This document shows, piece by piece, positions 6,383 to 9,209 of a stretch of DNA of 9,209 bases. The stretch covers positions 1 through 9,209 of the forward strand of contig QKDV01000152.1 of assembly GCA_003251955.1 (NCBI GenBank), given 5' to 3'. Positions within the stretch are counted from its first letter, which is position 1, and every line of letters begins with the position of its first letter. Below the pieces are notes generated by a model. It saw only the letters and a program-made list of their open reading frames with translations. It was not told the DNA's origin and searched no databases. This DNA comes from Methanospirillum hungatei (GTDB lineage: Archaea; Halobacteriota; Methanomicrobia; Methanomicrobiales; Methanospirillaceae). Made by a program: the position numbers and the translations under genes.

Positions 6383-7946
6383 TCTTCGGCTTGTTCCGCT
6401 TGGGAAGGATTCTCTTGCTGCAGTCCACTTTGCAGACATCCTTGCAAGAGTTGCGATGATGTTCGGGGGTGTGGCGGCTGGTGATGCCCACCGGCTTGTT
6501 GCGTATGCATCTGAGCGGGCTAAAGCGTTTGTCATTGCATTCCCCGGAATGACCGATGAAGAGATCGCTTTCATTGACGGTCTGCGGGTACTTGGGATCC
6601 CAATCATTCATATGGGAGGGTATGAGGGGGAGGACTGGATCGCTGCAGCCCCTACTGAGATTGTCAAAACCGGAATGGAACTCCGGGGTATCCGTGTACA
6701 GGTCACCTCCATCCCGATTCCTATGGCCTGCTCTCCCGCCTTTGAAGGAAAGGCGATTCGCAAGGAGGAGATGTATGCTGAGTTCGGTGGTACCCGCTCA
6801 CCAGCCTTTGAACTTCTCAGGGTCAGAGATGCTCACGAAGTTACAGATGGCAAGGTCACAATCATCGGTCCTGAGATTGATACAATCCCAAAGAAGTCCG
6901 CAGCACCGCTTGGAATAATCGTTGAGGTCGCAGGAAAGGCGATGAAGAAGGAGTTTGAGCCTGTTCTTGAGAGACGGATTCATAACTTTATCAATTACGG
7001 TGAGGGTTCGTGGCACTCTGCTCAGCGTGACCAGATATGGGTCAGAGTCTCGGAGGATGCTGTAGCACAAGGGCTTAAGATTGCAGATCTCGGCAAACTC
7101 CTGGCTGCAAAGTTCAGGATGGACTTTCCAACCCTCCTTGATGCTGTACAAGTTACACTGATCACTGACCGTGACAAGGTGCTTGCTGCACAGAAAGAAG
7201 CTGAGTTACTGTATTCAGAACGCGATGAACGAATAGCCGGGATGAAGGATGAGGATGTTACCCTGTATTACTCCTGCACCCTCTGCCAGACCTTTGCCCC
7301 GAATCATGTCTGTGTGCTTACACCAGAGCGGCCTGCTCTCTGCGGGGCACTCACATGGCTCGACGGGAAGACAGCGTATGAGATGTCACCATCAGGGGCA
7401 AACCAGCCCATCGAAAAGGGCACACTGATCAACGAAGTCGCTGGTGAGTACGAAGGTGTTAACCGGTTTGTCAGGCAGGCATCCCATGGTGAGGTTGAAC
7501 GCTGCGTCCTGTACAGTATCATGGATGCCCCAATGACCTGTTGTGGCTGTTTTGAGGCCGTTGCCATGATCCTTCCTGAAACAAACGGCATCATGATCGT
7601 GAGCAGGGAGTATAAAGGCGAGACTCCGTCAGGTATGACATTCTCAACCCTTGCCGGGACAATCGGCGGTGGGGCACAGACACCCGGCTTTATTGGGATA
7701 TCAAAGGGCTACATCCTCTCTGACCGGTTCATCCAGGCAGAGGGTGGTCTTGCACGGATCGTATGGATGCCCTCGGTTGTCAAGGAAGAACTTGAGACAA
7801 GACTTAAAGAGAAGATAGAATCAGCAGGGCTATCCGGTCTTTATGATAAGATCGCTGATGAGACGGTTACAACTGACATTGAGGGGCTGCTTGCGTTCCT
7901 GACCTCAGTCGAACATCCCGCGTTATCGATGGAGCCGCTGCTGTAG
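6219..7946 (+). CDS. acsB: acetyl-CoA synthase beta subunit, main catalytic part (continuation of acsB after frameshift)
   Basis: AcsB condenses a corrinoid-bound methyl group, CO and CoA to acetyl-CoA at the Ni-Ni-[4Fe-4S] A cluster. The A-cluster ligands have exact family spacing: C-x2-C-x8-C-x9-C (residues 353, 356, 365, 375 of this frame) and the distal-nickel CGC motif at 442-444 in MTCCGCFEA. In the repaired protein (one base skipped, GTG numbering) these are C455, C458, C467, C477, C544 and C546, a constant offset of 51 from Moorella C506 to C597. PSGMTFSTLAGTIGGG and GLARIVWMP are also conserved. The ATG at 6219 is not a real start: its first 26 residues are the wrong frame over conserved N-terminal sequence, and true homology begins at about 6297. 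The repaired protein is about 677 residues, against 729 in Moorella and about 470 in archaeal CdhC. acsD follows after 8 bases. Confidence 0.93.
   Translation: MGAYSGFLLLLEIPQRQIMLLRSAGRELQEKLMLTFLSGGVVGSLTGAGVKVGLDLRLVPLGKDSLAAVHFADILARVAMMFGGVAAGDAHRLVAYASERAKAFVIAFPGMTDEEIAFIDGLRVLGIPIIHMGGYEGEDWIAAAPTEIVKTGMELRGIRVQVTSIPIPMACSPAFEGKAIRKEEMYAEFGGTRSPAFELLRVRDAHEVTDGKVTIIGPEIDTIPKKSAAPLGIIVEVAGKAMKKEFEPVLERRIHNFINYGEGSWHSAQRDQIWVRVSEDAVAQGLKIADLGKLLAAKFRMDFPTLLDAVQVTLITDRDKVLAAQKEAELLYSERDERIAGMKDEDVTLYYSCTLCQTFAPNHVCVLTPERPALCGALTWLDGKTAYEMSPSGANQPIEKGTLINEVAGEYEGVNRFVRQASHGEVERCVLYSIMDAPMTCCGCFEAVAMILPETNGIMIVSREYKGETPSGMTFSTLAGTIGGGAQTPGFIGISKGYILSDRFIQAEGGLARIVWMPSVVKEELETRLKEKIESAGLSGLYDKIADETVTTDIEGLLAFLTSVEHPALSMEPLL
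6290..6299 (+). other. acsB: frameshift site in acsB at an AGGG tandem repeat
   Basis: The bases read AGGGAGGGAG, two and a half copies of AGGG. Removing one G (GGG to GG) gives AICREELQEKLML, while removing one whole AGGG unit gives AICRELQEKLML; both restore a continuous AcsB. The second version keeps the same spacing as Moorella AcsB (KIVKEL followed by the next beta strand), so a 4-base tandem duplication by slippage fits slightly better than a single-base error. From the sequence alone I cannot tell a sequencing error from a true mutation or a recoding site. Confidence 0.8.
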
Positions 7947-7951
7947 GAGGA
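7945..7951 (+). promoter_or_regulatory. ribosome binding site of acsD
   Basis: AGGAGGA overlaps the acsB stop codon and sits 3 bases before ATG 7955. It is the strongest ribosome site in the ACS block. It fixes the acsD start and indicates translational coupling to acsB. Confidence 0.75.
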
Positions 7952-7954
7952 ATT

Positions 7955-8884
7955 ATGACTATTACATACTCACCCGGGTGGACTGCATCGATCCGTGAGG
8001 TTGTGATTGGCGCAACTGTGGATGATGGGGGAACACGTCGTATCTCCTATCGGATCGGTGGAGAGTCAGACCTCCCCTGCATCAGGCAGGGACGAAAACC
8101 CCTTATCGCCTTTGAGATCTGCGACGATCCTGCCTTATGGCCTGATGTTGTCAGGAGTGCATGCACTAAACTGGTTGATAATCCTCCAGCATGGGCTGAA
8201 TACGTGGATACAACCCTGCAGGCAGATCTCATCAGGCTCAACCTGACGTCTACCCGGAGGCGTAATTTTGATGCTTTTGATGCGGTTGGAAAAACCGTCA
8301 AGACAGTCCTAGCCGCAACCAGCCTCCCTCTTATCATTGAAGGAAGTGCAGATGCCGATATCGACTCAGAGGTCTATCAGCGGTGCGGTGAAGCCGGAGA
8401 AAAAGAGAAACTTGTGCTTGGAACCGCAGAAGCAGCACGGTACCGTAGTGTTGCAGCCGCAGCAATTGCATATGGACACTCGGTCATTGCCCAGTCACCG
8501 ATCGATGTAAACCTGGCGAAGCAGCTAAACATCCTGCTCAGAGAGGCTGGTGTTCCTGATGACCGGATCATCATCGATCCGTATACCGGTGCACTTGGAT
8601 ACGGGTTCGAGTACACCTACTCAACCATGGAGCGGATAAGGTTTGCAGCCCTGAAGGGAGATGCAGATCTCGCACTGCCGATGATCTGTGCCCCGTCTGA
8701 TACCCTGACAATAAAGGAGATCAGGGGAGCGGTTCACAACCATGAGACAGCGGTCTCCTGGGAGGTGGCAACATCTGTTGCCGCTGCCCTTGCCGGAGCA
8801 ACAATCCTGGTAGTAAGGCATCCAGGCTCTCTGGCCCGGCTCAGGAAAGCGATAGACTCGCTATGGGATCCGGAGGTGGCCTGA
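7955..8884 (+). CDS. acsD: CODH/ACS corrinoid iron-sulfur protein, delta (small) subunit
   Basis: A 309-residue TIM-barrel protein that pairs with the gamma subunit to form the corrinoid Fe-S protein, which carries the methyl group from methyl-tetrahydropterin or -folate to acetyl-CoA synthase. Family landmarks are REVVIGATVDDGGTR (14-28), QSPIDVNLAKQLNILL (180-195), IIIDPYTGALGYGFEYTYS (205-223), then TMERIRFAALKGD (224-236) and ILVVRHPGSLARL (284-296). It has no cysteine cluster motif, as expected for this subunit. The length matches bacterial AcsD (about 320) and not archaeal CdhD (about 430). The region between ICAP (244-247) and SWEVAT (268-273) is shorter than in Moorella AcsD. Its stop overlaps the acsC start by one base (TGATG), which fits equimolar synthesis of the heterodimer. 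Confidence 0.94.
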   Translation: MTITYSPGWTASIREVVIGATVDDGGTRRISYRIGGESDLPCIRQGRKPLIAFEICDDPALWPDVVRSACTKLVDNPPAWAEYVDTTLQADLIRLNLTSTRRRNFDAFDAVGKTVKTVLAATSLPLIIEGSADADIDSEVYQRCGEAGEKEKLVLGTAEAARYRSVAAAAIAYGHSVIAQSPIDVNLAKQLNILLREAGVPDDRIIIDPYTGALGYGFEYTYSTMERIRFAALKGDADLALPMICAPSDTLTIKEIRGAVHNHETAVSWEVATSVAAALAGATILVVRHPGSLARLRKAIDSLWDPEVA

Positions 8885-9209
8885 TGGCACTCAAAGCCCT
8901 TGATATCTACAAACTTCTCCCCAAGAAGAACTGTAAGGAGTGTGGTGACCCGACCTGTCTCACCTTTGCAATGAAACTGGCACAGGGAAAGGCCGAGCCT
9001 GATCTTTGTCCGTACCTTGATGAAGAGGCAAAAAATATTCTTGGTGCCTCAACCCGTCCACCGATCCAGAAAGTGACAGTGGGCATGGGAACACTCTCCT
9101 TCACGGTCGGAGAAGAATTTGTCTTCTACCGGCATGAGAAGACGTTCTATCACCAGCCTGCAATCCTGTATGCAGTATCTGACTCTGACTCAGACGACCG
9201 GATCAGGGA
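8884..9209 (+). CDS. acsC: CODH/ACS corrinoid iron-sulfur protein, gamma (large) subunit, N-terminal part
   Basis: The first 108 codons of the gamma subunit; the gene runs off the window end without a stop. The N-terminal domain carries the [4Fe-4S] cluster that reactivates the cobalamin to Co(I). Its ligands are visible as C17-x2-C20-x4-C25-x16-C42, within KKNCKECGDPTC and LCPYLDEEA. The typical start MALKALDIYKLLPKKNC also fits the family. The following part (FTVGEEFVFYRHEKTFYHQPAI) begins the TIM-barrel domain. The C-terminal cobalamin-binding domain is not in the window. ATG 8884 overlaps the acsD stop by one base. The archaeal name would be cdhE. Confidence 0.94.
   Translation, partial: MALKALDIYKLLPKKNCKECGDPTCLTFAMKLAQGKAEPDLCPYLDEEAKNILGASTRPPIQKVTVGMGTLSFTVGEEFVFYRHEKTFYHQPAILYAVSDSDSDDRIR

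Overview
The window carries two adjacent gene blocks, all on the + strand. Bases 1-5817 hold most of a group 4 (energy-converting, formate-hydrogenlyase-type) [NiFe] hydrogenase operon. Bases 5912-9209 hold the start of an acetyl-CoA synthase (CODH/ACS) operon. There are no RNA genes, insertion sequences or CRISPR arrays that I can see, and the only gap longer than 15 bases is 5818-5911.

Hydrogenase block, in order: the C-terminal end of a NuoL/HyfB-type antiporter-like subunit (1-210, cut by the window edge); a fused NuoC-NuoD large subunit like HycE (203-1780); a NuoH/HycD-like membrane subunit (1780-2709); a two-cluster ferredoxin subunit like HycF/NuoI (GTG start at 2706, to 3392); a NuoB/HycG-like small subunit (3389-3808); a second, complete antiporter-like subunit (3824-5293); and a HycI-type maturation protease (5293-5817). 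Start and stop codons overlap at nearly every junction, so the genes are probably translated as one coupled operon. Both nickel-binding CxxC motifs of the large subunit are present, followed by a 16-residue tail of the kind HycI removes. The enzyme is therefore predicted to be a real hydrogenase and not a complex I relative that has lost nickel. It should couple H2 turnover to electron transfer through Fe-S subunits and to ion movement through the membrane arm.

ACS block: the acetyl-CoA synthase beta subunit AcsB (5912-7946), the corrinoid protein delta subunit AcsD (7955-8884) and the first 108 codons of the corrinoid Fe-S gamma subunit AcsC (8884 to the end). AcsB has the long bacterial-style N-terminal domain. 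As given, its reading frame is broken at about 6290-6299 by a short AGGG tandem repeat; skipping one base (or removing one 4-base unit) restores a roughly 677-residue protein with every A-cluster ligand intact. The gap before acsB contains a 9-bp inverted repeat with a 12-base spacer, a candidate operator or leader hairpin.

Organism: an anaerobe using the Wood-Ljungdahl pathway. Frequent AGG/AGA arginine codons, an archaeal-like beta-delta-gamma gene order and strong GGAGG ribosome sites make me lean towards a methanogenic archaeon (Methanomicrobiales-like). The ACS proteins, however, have bacterial domain architecture, so an anaerobic bacterium cannot be excluded. Functionally, the ACS joins a methyl group, CO and CoA, while the hydrogenase could exchange electrons between H2 and the low-potential ferredoxin that CODH/ACS chemistry needs; this link is inferred from adjacency.
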